From positions 37,599,360-37,663,359 of the forward strand of contig OX465583.1 of NCBI GenBank assembly GCA_950022655.1: a stretch of DNA of 64,000 nt, in the 5' to 3' direction. Origin of the DNA: Alentia gelatinosa. Taxonomy: Eukaryota; Annelida; Polychaeta; Phyllodocida; Polynoidae. The notes beneath the pieces are model-generated. The model worked only from the letters and a program-made list of their open reading frames with translations, had not been told where the DNA came from and searched no databases. Each line of letters opens with the position of its first letter. The first letter of the stretch is position 1. Shown one piece after another: positions 10,801 through 23,689 of the stretch. Made by a program: the position numbers and the translations under genes.

Positions 10801-13189
10801 GTTAAAGGATGAAAGCCTGTCACAGAGTCTAAGGACTACCCCTAAGACCTCTTCTGACCATTCAATTCTAGGTTGCCACAATAATTATCAGTATCGTAAT
10901 GATCAATTGTGTTTCTCCAAAACAAGTCACTGGTATCCAATCTCCATCCAACAGCAGAACCAAAAGGATGTATTAGTATTGGATGGACAGGAATAAAATA
11001 CGGAAACTGGCTTTCTGTCTTCTGTCAAAATTACGCAATAAAATTATTGCTTTCCATCTACCTTACTGATCTTTAACAATTTTACAATTATTGATCATCC
11101 CGATGCCGCAGGCAGAGGGATGTATTTGATTGATAATTTTACCAAATATTCTACGTACTAAGACAGTCAGCTCATTTTCGTATTGTTGTATACCTAAGAA
11201 TGGTGAAATTTTTACTAGTCACATGATGTCATACCCCGTACGTCACAGTGTGACGTACGGCCATAAATACGTCGTGGGTAGCAGCGGACAATATGTGTAG
11301 GTCATACGTGTAGGTCATGATAATAGGTATGTTTCTGTGGCCATGCAGTTTCATATGATAGCGGATTAAAACCCTTTATCATATTTGTAATACTTTAGTT
11401 TTTCAGACCAAGTTTCTTTATACTGCCATAGATATCATACAAGAAACAATGGACATTTACTAAGTTTCATATCATTTACTTTTATACCAGATATTCAAAT
11501 TCAGAATTGTTCTGATGTTTAATGTATGCATAATTATATTGAACTCTACGTAGGTGCACAAAACGTCTGATAAATGCAAGGTAAGATCAGTAACAGTAGC
11601 GTTGCACGAAACATTCCTAAAAACAGCACCTCGGTTCTTTACATCTTAATACTTATTTGATTATTCACACCCAACAGAAGATGTCTACCGGTTTACATAG
11701 GCGTTAACATCAACTTGCCATTTCTATAGGCGTGCATATTAGTTACACTGGTCCCTGCTCCAACACTAAAATTACAAAGTCCCGCGAGTTCTCAGTCACA
11801 CCTGCGGCTTCACCTACAGAAAGGTGTTGAGGCTAGATGAGTCGGGGAGGGGAGGGGGGTCTATCAATAGGATACAGGAGGAGATGGAGGCTGGGAAAGG
11901 TAAGGTTGTGAAAAGTCCGTCTGTCTGTGCGTCGCTCTCTCCTCACTCGGCCCCCGAGGTCGCCAGTTGTGGCAGGTACCCAGCTGGCAGAAAACTGGCT
12001 GAATTACAATACACGCCACGGATCAAAGCACGCCGACAACCAGCCACAGGTGAGAACCGGCGTGAGTCAGTGCTTTGATGTGTCTGCAATACAAACCAGC
12101 AGTTCCGACGATACGCCAGCGAACTTGTTTTGTTTCCCTTTTGGTTATTTGTCTTCTTCTTGTCCTTCCACCCCCGTGGGCGTTCATCCTCTGGTTGACT
12201 GGCGCTAAGATCTAGGTGGACATTATTCATTGAGCATCCACAGGACAATTGACTGTGTGCGTTCTCTATGGCCGTGTGAGTTTCTCAGGAGCAGGAGGTT
12301 TATTTGTTGTTGTTACATTGATGTTTTCCTGTGAGCTCCTTATCCACAGACAGACACCACCTCGGCTGTGGCATCACACCTGCCACCGCCTCGATGCGCA
12401 TGCTCAGGTGCAGCGTCCATTCTGGGCGATAATAGAGTAAGGAACTGATGTGAGTGATAATAAGGAAGAATCACACTCGTGAAGCTACAAAGGATTCTCT
12501 GTTGGAGAAGGTGGCTTGGATCAGATTGGGAAGTTGCGCGTACGATAAACTTTTATTTCAATTGTACACATCTATATTCAGTCTATTTGAAGTATCAGGT
12601 AGTTGTACGCTGTTGTTACGTACATGTACTTCAGTTGCCTTTATTCAATGCGATCTATAGCATATGAAGCGAGAAATTGTCTGGAGGTTGATAAAGAATC
12701 TAATCAATTCATATATTGTACTTACTTTTCCATCGGCGTTTAACCAGAAACATGAATTTTCAACAAGGCGTCAAAACACATGCGGTACCTATAGCCATAG
12801 GATAGTGAACGTATCTCAAAAGGTTATCAGGGTCTATATTCTTATGGGGAATACATATTTAGGTTTCATTGGTAAAGAATGTGTTGTGAGTGTCTGAGAT
12901 GCTCAATTCAAAGGTCACGTTACTGTCTATTATGATGTAAATAGTGATCAGATCATAATATACGCCAATATCAATATTTAAGGCTGCCTAATTTCTTATA
13001 TAGCTGCTTACCTTTCTTATGTCGATTATATATGCAATATACCCTACTTTGATACGTTATCCACGTATATCATACATGTTCATGTGCGACGTACGTATAC
13101 ATGAGTAGCCCCAGTTATCCGCCATATCTAATTACCTATGATAAGAAATACACGCCGAGGCAAATTTGCCCTCCCTTTGTTGAATGCTG
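10801..13189. other. AT-rich intergenic DNA with one strong palindrome
   Basis: A 25-bp inverted repeat lies at 11236-11260 and a somewhat GC-richer patch at 11920-12420. No gene recognised. Confidence 0.45.
11236..11260. promoter_or_regulatory. Perfect inverted repeat with CRE half-sites
   Basis: CCGTACGTCAC, a 3-bp AGT spacer, then GTGACGTACGG: 11-bp arms with no mismatch. Each arm contains a TGACGTA/TACGTCA bZIP-type site. Confidence 0.75.
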
Positions 13190-13560
13190 CATTTTATCCT
13201 AATAGAGCTGCGGCTCGCCTGTTCCTTAACAAGTCCCCTCCCCGGAGATTAGCGCGAATTACTCCGCCCCCAGAATGCTAATAGCCCCGGGAAGCCGCCC
13301 GCCCGCTCGCCCGCTAGGCGGCGCCACGACGAGAAGAGCGCCCCCTAGTTCGGCGGCCCCATGCCTAGACCGCGCGAGCGTAATTAACAAAATGAACACA
13401 CCTATTGTTCTTTGTACAGACACCATTCGCTCCTAATCACCGCCGCCTTGCCGCCTCCTCGCCCGCCGCCTGGCAAATCTGTAGTCAATAATTGATCACG
13501 TGACACGATAGAGGGCGCTAAGTCGCCTTTGTGACGTCACAGTTACGTCAGAATGCTATC
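13190..13560. promoter_or_regulatory. GC-rich island with CTCF-like, CRE and homeodomain motifs
   Basis: Contains AGCGCCCCCTAGTT (13337-13350, minus-oriented CTCF-like), AGAGGGCGCT near 13510 (plus-oriented CTCF-like), GCGTAATTAAC, CCTAATCACC, CACGTGAC, and a perfect CRE at 13532-13539. Motif-dense enhancer or insulator candidate. Confidence 0.45.
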
Positions 13561-13589
13561 ACGTATCCCATAATCCACTGCATGGTACG

Positions 13590-14440
13590 GGACAATCAGT
13601 GCAGGCTGTGTAGAGGTGGGGGAAGGGGGCTGGGTGATTGGGGACGACGAAGGGGATAGCGAGGTGAGGTGTTAGTAGAAGGTAGGGTAGTGGGTTGAAT
13701 CTTGGGGGTGGGGTAGGAGTTGCTGGGGGAGGGAAAGGTATGGTAGTGTAGACAATGTTCTTGGAGAAATGGAGAGGTGGAGGAGATGGCTGAAAGTAAA
13801 ATGGTGGAAGGAATGATGGGCAGGTAGTTGGTCTGTTCGGTTGTAAGGCAGTTGATGATGGGAATATTAAAGGCGAGTATGGACCGGGGGCAGAGGACAA
13901 TATGGAAGGTCCTTGCGTATGAAAACAGAGGGGAAGGTAGTGAATAGTTTAATATGCAGGTAAGGAAAAGGCTGCAGATAAAGAATAGGACATGGCCAGA
14001 GGTAGCAATAACAGAGAACTGAAGACAGAGAGACAGGCAGAGGAAGGCGTGGAGGGGAGTCAAAGATCAGTAAGGTAGATGGAAAGCAAGTCACGGTGGC
14101 AGCAAGTAGAGAAAGTACAAGTGGAAATGGATGTGAATGGGTGTTGGTGATTGAGTGGAGACATGGTAAAAGGAAGACATAGTGACAGGACAGAGAAGTA
14201 GAGAGAAAATGAGAGAAGACGGGGTGTGTGAGGAATTAAGGAAAGAAGGTAGGAGGAGGAAGAGGTTTGATCATAGTGTATAGAGAAAGCATGTATGATG
14301 AATCCATGAATAGGTAGAGATAATGGTATAGCGGGAATAGAGGAGAAATAATAGAAAATGTTAGAGCAATGAAGGTTGACTAGTGGTAAGGAATGAGAAC
14401 GGAGGAGTTGGCAGAGTCTTAGGAACCAAGCTGGGAGTAG
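13590..14440. repeat. Purine-rich strand tract
   Basis: About 0.85 kb of A/G-rich plus strand (G-rich at the left, more A-rich at the right). The long minus-strand frames it creates are Pro/Ser/Leu/Phe low complexity and are not genes. Confidence 0.8.
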
Positions 14441-14449
14441 ACTGTGAAA

Positions 14450-14840
14450 GGCTGGTGTCGCTGGCGGCGTTGGCACAGGGGGTTGCTGGGGTAGTGCAAG
14501 GTAGAAAAGCCCCTAGCCGGGCGTCGGAGGGCGGGTGGGTGGGAGGGCGGAAGACGGAGAGAGATCGGATCGACTTGAGTTATGCAGGCGGAGTCATTTG
14601 CAAAATAATTTTAATTAAATCGGAGGCAGATCTGCCCGCTGATTACTCACACTTGTCCGAGGCGGGCAATGGTGGGAGCCGCCTTAATTAAGCGGCAGCC
14701 CCGGCTATTGAGCCAGCTACAAGATTACTCTGCCAGTCACCGGATAACCGACAAATCATATTTAATTTCTCTGGCGTCAGCCCAATTAGCTTCAGCTAAA
14801 GTCCGTGCAAATATTGACGTGGTTACTGGCTGAGGGTGGA
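14450..14840. promoter_or_regulatory. Enhancer-like island rich in TTAATTAA-type sites
   Basis: Holds CATTTGCAAAATAATT, TTTTAATTAAATC, a near-palindromic GCCGCCTTAATTAAGCGGC and CCCAATTAGC. Several homeodomain/POU-type sites sit in GC-rich context. Confidence 0.4.
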
Positions 14841-15830
14841 TACTGTATGTAAATGGTGTCCTTATAGTCGGGGATCCTTGGGGATGGGTTATGGTGGGTG
14901 AAGGGTGTATTCACACCAGCAAGACACCCCAATGTCCAAACCCACCATGGATCTGTGAGATTCATGCACATCCAGGAGTGAGAAAGTATAAGGGGAGCTA
15001 CGCCGAGTTGGTGTTGTTTATCCTGATTAATTCTGCCCGGCTACAAATTAAGATTTACTCGCGGACATTCACCCCTGTGCTTCCAGCGACAGTACATAGT
15101 GTGGGGATTGCCATGGGAGGGAGGATTTATCATAATATCCATTCTGTATCTCTGTGCTAACTCTCACACCCCATCCGCCTCCCCTCCACCACCCTAACTT
15201 TCTCACTGTGCCCTTCACCCCAATCCAATCTGAAAACAATGCCTCTAAAGATCCATTCCAATCAGAGGCAATGATTATCGAGCTGGCCTCGGCATTGACA
15301 TTTAAATAATCACTTAACACACACACAGAATTCCTTCTGACTCTGTGCTTCTCGGAACATGTGAAACTTGCGCGAGCTAAAATAACGTGGCTGACCTTTA
15401 CCGGCGTCAGTGCATGCATGCCACGAACTTTTGAAAGAACTTGTCAAAGCTAACCCCAAACTTAATTAAAGACCCGATGCTTAGTTAAGTTTGAGTAAAT
15501 GAGGAACGGAACAATTATTTTGACAGCCTTTTATCTTCCATTTAGGAAGTGCTTATATTTAAAGTTTTTATATAAATACTGATATCAATCTAGCTCGTCT
15601 TTTCAGCTCGTAAGATTAGCTAGTGCCGGTTAGATAGAGTATGCTAATTTGACACTGGCGTGTCTTTAATTGACTGTATAGATATCGTTCGTATTTTAGA
15701 GGCTAGTGCCATAAAAACTACGTGGTGAGGTTCCATTTTGGACCACTCACCATATCTCTATTCATACACGGTCTACAGATTTTCATCACACCAAGACACA
15801 ACTAAAGGAGAAAAAAGCCCGACGTGATGG
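14841..15830. other. Mixed DNA with an enhancer-like patch
   Basis: The part at 15230-15480 has dense, non-repetitive motif-like sequence (CAATGATTATCG, GCATTGACATTTAAAT, GACCTTTA, CTTAATTAAAG). The rest shows nothing. Confidence 0.3.
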
Positions 15831-15945
15831 AGTATATATTCTTAACGCCACAGCGATGGGGGCTGTTGCCAAGTCGGTACTGCTGCCACCACAAGGGAGA
15901 AAAAAACCTGTTATTGACACTGCCTTGAAGAAAATCGGTGAAAAA

Positions 15946-15964
15946 GCCACTAGGGGGCGCCACT
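15946..15964 (+). promoter_or_regulatory. CTCF-like site
   Basis: GCCACTAGGGGGCGCCACT matches the bilaterian CTCF core (CCACnAGGGGGCGCnA) almost fully, plus-oriented. Occupancy is inferred. Confidence 0.6.
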
Positions 15965-15999
15965 CGGTGCCCTCCGGCCCTGAGACGCTGGGCGCCATT

Positions 16000-17480
16000 T
16001 GTCAGCACATCCGGGGACTTGGCCCAAAGCATGCGCCGTGAGGGTCACGGGTGGCCGCTGCTGTCGGTCCCACGTCCCGCCGTCATGTTTCCTAATTCAA
16101 CTTATCGCCTCGATGCATAGCTCAGTGTCTGCCCGTGAAATGGATGCCCCGCGCTGACACGGCGCCCATGTAATGCATGCTCTCGTCAACTCTCGCCCGT
16201 CCCGGTCTCGGCGGACGCGAGACTTGGGCGGACAACGTAATTAAAGGACATCACGTGATCGCCGCGTCTGCGCAATGACGGAAATGTATCAGCGGGACGC
16301 GGCGGACCTCCGGAACGCACGGAACGCCAGGAATGATGAGGGAAGATATTCGTCTGCTTGTCAATTGAAACGTCAATTTGTGGTCTCCGGGAAATAGCGG
16401 CATCATATTTCCCGGGTTTAGCGACCGGCTTCCGCGACTAAGGCACGTAATTAAATCTAGCGCTTGCGTGCAAGACGGTTCGGGGCTGGGCGCTGGGGAC
16501 GGGGGAGTTAGTTAACTTTATAATCAAAATACACAGGGATTGCATCAGGATGGCCCTGTCCGCTAATTGATTCCGGTGAGTAACGACTTCAATTAAGGCG
16601 CTCAAGTACAATAATTAATTTGTATCTGAGCAGGGGATCGGGATAATCCGCGCCTGGATTACATATGTATGACGACCCGACCGTCAGGCCGCCCCCGCCA
16701 CCGCCGCGCCGGATAATTATTTGCAAATGGACGGATCAATACAATCAAAAAGCCATGAATACAAATTCGCTTAAATATTTTATCCGTGTATCTATTCCGG
16801 GGCGGACTTTCAATCAAATCGGGTAAATTTGCTCAGGGTTCGATGATCTATCACCGACGCGTACGGACACCATCGCATGTGTTTTGTGGTCGGCGGGCGA
16901 TAATTTAAGTAAATATTCGCCAATAAAAGATTCGGGGTAGAATTGGTATGAGACAGTGGGTGGCGGGGCCCGGATTTGGGGATGGTGGCGTCGGACGTAG
17001 GCAGATTAATCTTTATTTCTTTCAATATTTGATAGGCGGTTGGCGCGCGGATAAAATATCCGGGAGAAAATTGAATATAATAGCAATTTACAAGGCGTGA
17101 TCGGCCATATCATTTTGCGGGCCGTGATGAGTACAATGAGAAATGTCGTCTGCTCGGAAGTGAGTGTTTGCTTCCCGCCATCAGCGCTGTGTGGCGCCAC
17201 TGTAGAGCGCTTATTCCCGGCATGTTTGCTCATCCTCAACACACCACTCCAGTCGATGATCTGCCGCCAGGGGCGCGCGCGTGGTGGGTGGGGGGCAGAG
17301 TCGGCGGCACTCGAGCTACAAGTATAAAGTTGACCATGCGCACACACAGCCTATTTACCAAATTAAGTACTCTCAACGACTTAATCATTGCGCCTTATTT
17401 AGAAAGAGGGCTAGTGTATTCAAACAGGACACGTATTGCAATTACGGCGGCCATGGCCGGCCTTGTGGGAGACCGATAGG
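16000..17480. promoter_or_regulatory. Long enhancer-like island
   Basis: About 1.5 kb mixing CpG-rich sequence with many TAATTA/TAATCC/CAATCA-type sites, CATCACGTGATC, and the palindromic POU octamer ATTTGCAAAT (16719-16728). No coding frame is credible. Composition is like developmental enhancers; conservation is untested. Confidence 0.4.
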
Positions 17481-18000
17481 TCGTGGCGGCGCTGTGGGAA
17501 GGTTGTGGTCTCTATTATGGCGGGTGTTGTTGACAAGGGTGTCATGTTAGGGTAGACCACATGGCTGCAGTCGGGCGGCGCGACAGGCGATCGGCCGGGA
17601 CAGAAATCAGTGTCCATACAAGCGAGTCGGGATGTCTCCGACTCCGGGCGTCCAATCATGACTGAGCATACAGCAGATGCCCGGGTCCGCCCTGGACCAA
17701 CAGGCCACCCTGGTAGGCACCCTGTGCCGGGAGGAGGGTGTGTTTGTGTGTGTGGTGTAAGGGTTGGGAGGGTGGTGATTCCCACAGGCTGCATACCTCG
17801 CGCCGTATGGTACTGTTATGTGGTAGACGCGGAGAAAATCCTCTCCTCAAACACTGTCCTATTATCGCTGATTGAAGAACGCCCGCTCAGAACACGACCC
17901 TCTGGCGGCCGACTCGGGTATCACCAAGGACGGTCGCCTCCTATTGCTGGACTATTGAACTAAGGGTAGAGAAAGAAGCGGGGAAGTTTTGTAAGGCGGG
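17481..18000. other. GC-leaning unique DNA
   Basis: Frames on both strands exceed 100 codons but are Gly/Pro/Arg-rich with no domain. Probably noncoding. Confidence 0.3.
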
Positions 18001-18796
18001 TCAGAACAAATGTATTGCACAGACCAATGCCGACAACAAAAAAACAGAATATATACCATATTGAATCTCCTTCTGGGAATTACATATTAGAACCTGTATT
18101 TTTGACATAGACTGAGATAGTATGTCAGTCCCCTTTCAGAATAGACTATTATCGATTGTATAAGACTAATTCGTATTCAGAATAATTTGATTCAATTAAC
18201 AGTTTCGAATTCGGTCCTGAGTTTTATCGCCTTTTCCATGCACTACTATGTGTATGATCTAACTTTGCGTTTCTAACTAATGTTGTTTCAATTCGCTAAA
18301 TTTTGCAGTTTTAGAGAAAATCATAGTAGGGTTATTGAATAATTTCAATTACATATTTTGGTGTGATACAGGGTTTTTTATTCCTTGTTTTGGAAGCGTT
18401 ACATCAAATGAGCTTCCTGGCATTTTTTATTTTTGAGCGCGGGAAATCGCGCTCATATACGTCATCTAGAATGGTTAGAATGCTCACACAGGGTTTCAGC
18501 TTACTGCAGAGATTCTAACACTTTGCTATCAATGTCCCAACTATAAAGTCCTGGGTAAATGAGCAGGGGTCCAGTATCCCAGTCTGACCATACCCATACC
18601 CCACTACTGACTTAGTTCCTTTTAATAGAACTTTCATGGCTGAGTGACCTTGTGATTGTGTGTGCGCTGCAGTCTAGGAAATCAACAGAAATAACATATT
18701 TTCAATGTATAAAATACTCAAGATGAAAACCATGATTCTATAAATGGTTCAAGATCACAGAGAAAGGACAATTATGGTATTTTGACTGCGATAAGT
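18001..18796. other. AT-rich intergenic DNA
   Basis: A small hairpin (GAGCGCG ... CGCGCTC, 18436-18455) is the only structure noticed. Confidence 0.4.
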
Positions 18797-19085
18797 GTAC
18801 AAACTAGGAGCAAATAGTATGTTCATTATTGAGGAATGAGCATGCAATTATAAATGAATAACAATTGAAAGTTTACATTCAGCATCTGCCTGTGTCTACG
18901 ATTCAAATATATCAAGCACGAGTAGGTCAAACAGGTATTTTGGTCTTGAGTATTGGGCAGTTGACCTAGACCTTCAATGAAAAATTCAGTCACAACCATG
19001 ACGAGTCAGGGTGACAAGTTGAATGGGATGTGTGGTATGCTAGACCAGGCACAAGTCGAAATCAAGAGATAGCCAACATACGACA
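18797..19085 (+). repeat. Interspersed repeat family, copy C
   Basis: Matches copy B around 18815-18860 (GTATGTTCATTATTGAGGAA), then CTGCCTGTGTCTACGATTCAA and CAGGTATTTTGGTCTTGAG, in the same order as copy B. It lacks the snapback element found in copy B, so it appears to keep the empty site. Confidence 0.45.
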
Positions 19086-21170
19086 AACACCTCAAAAGAA
19101 ATATGCCAATGTATTTATGACTTGATTATGAAACATTTTCACTGTACTAGGATACCCCTATTTTGATTAAGTGATCAGTTGCCATCTGTTGACACATGTA
19201 ATATATGTCTGTACTATATCGCTTAAAGTAAGCCTTGTATTTTTATTAAATCCATTCTCTGGGTTTATTGAAACATTCTTACTTTTATTTGATGAAATGA
19301 TTTAGGTATACCGCGCTCTTCCATTATAAAAGGAAATAGCATTTGCTCCTAACTATACAGAATACTCGTGAAATATTGCCACTGATACCATGTATACACG
19401 TGAGTCGAGGAAGTCGGGTTGTTCTCCTATGGAAGTGATCAGATGATTCACTAGGGTATTCTACGGTGACTTTATATGAGTGTAGTGTTCAGTAATAGAT
19501 AGTTGAGTCATGAAAATAGATATTAACGATGTATATTCAGCCTTCATTCTAACATACCGTATTATGGCCCCATTTCCCTATGATACCCAGCAATCAGACA
19601 TACAAATTTAAGAAGTAATGGCTCCTAAACTGGCACACTTGCTAATGTCTTGAAGTTAAGAACTGCTGGAAATATATACAGTTTGCTGTCAACCATCATT
19701 TGAGAAATGTAGGGGCAAATGGGTCATACAACAATAAAGTACTGTACTGGCCTACCATGGTGTATAATAAGAAATATCCTCTCCAGTTAAAATAATGTTC
19801 TAATCGACAATATACTGATATAAGATATAGGAAACATATAGATTGGACATATATAACATATAGATTGGATTTAGGTTGGCATGACCAGAAATCTATGCTT
19901 CTTTCGAAGGACCCTTTCCCCCTAAAAAGTGTGTTCCACTAGACCGACGGTCGCCGATTTGGTAGCCAGACACTTGCCGATCCTTATCAGATGTCCTAGA
20001 TATGCTCAAGTCTTTGATAATGAACATTTATCAAATATTATCAGAATTAAATACATTACAATATGTGACCTTCCTCTTCAAGGCCCAGGAGCAATCTTTT
20101 GGGTGAGAATTCGGCCTAGTGGAACACGCCCTATGAATATTACTGCAGCTTTTGATTTAATTAAATCGTCGTGTGGCCAAACTGCGTATTCAGCATGTCG
20201 CCCAGGATCGTCGACTGAAAATAACATTTATTTTTCTGCCAATAGTATGGTTGATTATTAATCCTTTCAATACTTAACCCATAGCCAGTATCCTTGTATA
20301 CAAATACATGTACATGAGATAACGAATTTCCAATATGGTGTAGTTGGATCTACGTTACACAATATAGAGATGCGTTAATTATTGAGTCAAGCTAATGTAC
20401 CTACAGCTCAGGCGTGGAGTCAGTAGTATAATGAAATAGGAATTAATCCCAGGATCTTACATAACACATGAGGAGTGGTTTTAGTCAGAAAGAGAGCGGA
20501 TAGAGGGGGGTAGGAACACGAGGAGGGTACGGATGGTATGGAGGAGTAGGAAGACTAAGAGGTGGTAGATTACTTGAACAGCTCTCCCCAAAAGCTCCCA
20601 GAAGCGAACACTTGTCGAAACACAGTGGGGAATCCGTATACATGCCAACACCTCCCTCCCCTCTAGGAGAAGCCAGGCTGGCTAGGCTCTCTAAGACAAC
20701 CCATCACATTAGTTTCAACAAGTTGGCGACTCTACACCACATGAATATTCAGCATTTCGGCACTGGTGTGGGCACGCCAGGCAGCTCTGTGAGGGACGAC
20801 TTGTCGCTGGTGTGTACGGGGCGTACCCGGCGCTTGTCGCTGTTAATCGTGTTATGGTAAGATTATTTAGAGTGCAACTGCATGTATAAGTGATGGTAGG
20901 AGCCTAGGAGCCGACGCCTTTGTCGCTATGCATGAGGAGGGTAGACAGAGTGAGAGCACCATCCGCCATTTACATACAGACATAGAGCGCGGGTCGGCAG
21001 CCAGGTCCCCTACACTTCAGGGGTTTCTGCCAATTTCCATAGAAAATCGCATGGCAGCGGCGCCTCGGCATGCCCAGCCCAGACAGGCCGAGTGACAGAT
21101 AGGTCGATTTGTCAGAGGACAAACCTGACATGATTTGATGCGATCGGGCAGCCGGGAACGGAGTTTGTAG
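19086..21170. other. AT-rich intergenic DNA
   Basis: Two structures only: a 14-bp direct repeat (ACATATAGATTGGA, twice near 19837-19868), and 12-bp inverted copies GTGTTCCACTAG / CTAGTGGAACAC at 19931-19942 and 20116-20127 bounding about 170 bp. 20600-21150 is a little GC-richer. Confidence 0.4.
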
Positions 21171-21179
21171 TCAGTTTGT

Positions 21180-22130
21180 TCTGGTCGAGGGAACTATTGG
21201 GCAAAAAGGTGGCCGGAATATGCGTGAGGTGGAGACAGGGGAGGGCAAGAGAAGTATCCAGAACAGTGGCAGATGGACAGCGACAGAAGGAAGAGGAACA
21301 GAGAGAACGAGAGAAAGAGAGAGAGAGAGAGAGAGAGATAGAGAGGCAGTGAGTGAGTGAGGGAAAGAGACAGGGAGGGACACATAGAGAGAGTTGGATA
21401 TGTATTTAAAGATTAGATATAGGGGCTCAAATAAGCAAGGGTTAAAGGGATGGAAGGAAGTGAATAAAAAGCAGTAGATGAGATGATGAAGAAGAAGGGA
21501 GATTTAATTGCTAAGAAAGAACGCGGAATATGAAGAATGTGTGAACAGGACAGAATAGTGTATGTAAATATGTATATGCTAAAAGAGGAAGAAGATAGCG
21601 GAGGGGAAAGGGATCGAAGAAAGAGAGGAAAACGTGGGAAGATAGGAAGTGAGACAACATGTAAAAAAGCCAGGGCAGGGGGATAAATGGAAGGGGGAAA
21701 GGGGATGGAATGATCCACAGAGAAGGCAGCGGGACAGGTATGATAAGAGGAGATGGGAAAGGAAGCAGAATATTATGAGAAGCTGGAAAAGGAGTCCGGG
21801 CAAATAGAGCAGAGAAAAAGTAAGATGTGGGTGAAGAAAGGAATGCAGAGAGAGTGGAGAATAGTACTGGTGAGAATGGTAAGATGTATACAACTTAACA
21901 GGCCACGGTAAAAAAAACATAAACAAGGTATGGGTTAGAAATATTGCTGGGAGCGGGAAACGGAGGTTAACAGATCTATAGAAACGCACCGTCATATAAG
22001 AGGGGGGAAGAAGGAGGAAATCATATTATAGGACAGACGAAGGACAGGGAATGGTAGAACAGGGCATGGGTAAGGAATGCTAGGAAGGAGGAGCCAATAT
22101 CAAGGGTGAAGGGAGGGGAAGGTTGAGTTA
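21180..22130. repeat. Purine-rich strand tract with (GA)n
   Basis: About 0.95 kb of A/G-dominated plus strand, with an imperfect GA run at 21310-21346. Confidence 0.8.
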
Positions 22131-22139
22131 CACAAAAAC

Positions 22140-22760
22140 TGTTCATTGGGGTGTTTTGTGCGCGCATACATCCCGGCCTGCTCGCTAGGGTGCTGACCGG
22201 GCGTGCATGACTTCAAAAGGCCGACGATCGCACATCTGTTCGCGTTTTGTTTACGCCTTCCTAACCTCTAACTACAGCGGACAACAGGCTCGGGCCGCGT
22301 GGCTCCCTCTCCGCCTCCGCCCTCTCCTCTACCTTTTTGAACTCACGCGAACCACAGAGAGCGTGGAGTGAAAAAAAACCCACACAACACCATCTACACA
22401 AAACCTGTCTGGCGCTGAGTTAGCAGGTTATGGGGTGGGGTAAGGGGTGGGTGGACTAACAGGGGGATGGGTGGGTAGGGGCAGATTAGGCGGGCAGACA
22501 TGCACGCATGCTACATGTTCACGCACCCTCATCTTGATCTCCGAACGGAGGCCATATGTCGGGTACTGATGAGGCGTGGTCATTAAATACAATAACAATA
22601 CCGCCATATTGTGAGCGACGCGTGGCGCCCTCGTGACGCCACCTGACGGCCAAGTCGTGACCTAGGCGCCAGGCCCGGAGGCGGGGGTGAACAAGGAGAG
22701 GGTACACAGGGGGGTAAGCGGGTCACAGGTGTTGGAGGAGGGGACGCATGGTGGGAATAT
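22140..22760. other. CpG-richer block
   Basis: GC-rich at 22160-22330 and 22600-22720. No start-site motif set or frame supports a gene. Confidence 0.25.
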
Positions 22761-23689
22761 CAGTTACAACACCCTTAATGTCACCAACAATGGGCCCCTA
22801 TGTAATGACATGACAAACATAAACACTCTTTAATCTGTGCTCTAGCTTTATGAAGCGTAAATGGCAGAAAAAGCCGTCTATGGTGTGAGCAGCTATCGTG
22901 TTGCATAAACGACATTTTAAATGCTAAATGGCAGCCAGTTGTTTTTATTTACACAAGAGCTGTTTTCTCACGACTTTGTTCTAACCCAATGCATTGATCC
23001 TTTGTTGATGATTATAAGGATCTGTACACTTGTAAAACAAAGTAAAATAGATTAGAATTACTGCATGTCCCTAGTCCTCAATGTTTTGAGTTCTTAGTGA
23101 TCCACATACTTTTTGTATAAAACAAAAATATATTATTAAATCTATATCCATTAAAATGGTGTATAAAATGGCATTGCGATCACAGAACCCTGTCTTTTGA
23201 TAACACACTATTATATTCATCAAATCATGTTATGGTGTAAAAATATATATTATAGTAAACAATAAGGTGCTTGAGGTAACATTGTCCTGTATCTTATGCT
23301 ATATCAAAATTTTATTGTTACTGTAATATGATATTTCTCACCATAACATAATTGGAGTACATACTGCTGATATGTTCTAGAACTGATAGCAACACCGATT
23401 AGATTTTATTCTAACCCAAACGTTTCCACATATCAATTCTGTGTGAATCAATAACTTATGCTTCCTTATCAGTACAAAACAATAAGCTATTTCACTGTGA
23501 AGTCTCTAATCAAGTAATACATTAGCTTAAACAAAGCCTTGAATATAGTTATTTCATCGAAAAGCCTCCATTTACCATCCAGTGTTGCTGATGGTATAAT
23601 CCTGCTCCATTCTCCATCTGGGAGCCTGATTGTTAGATGAGAAGGTCGTTGTTGTTGTCTTTGACGCAAGCCGCTGACACAAAGTAAAA
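22761..23689. other. AT-rich intergenic DNA, nothing seen
   Basis: No recognisable repeat, island or exon. Confidence 0.4.

Noticed and set aside
13559..14476. Minus-strand frames of 113-155 codons
   Set aside because: Low-complexity translations of a purine-rich tract, overlapping in several frames.
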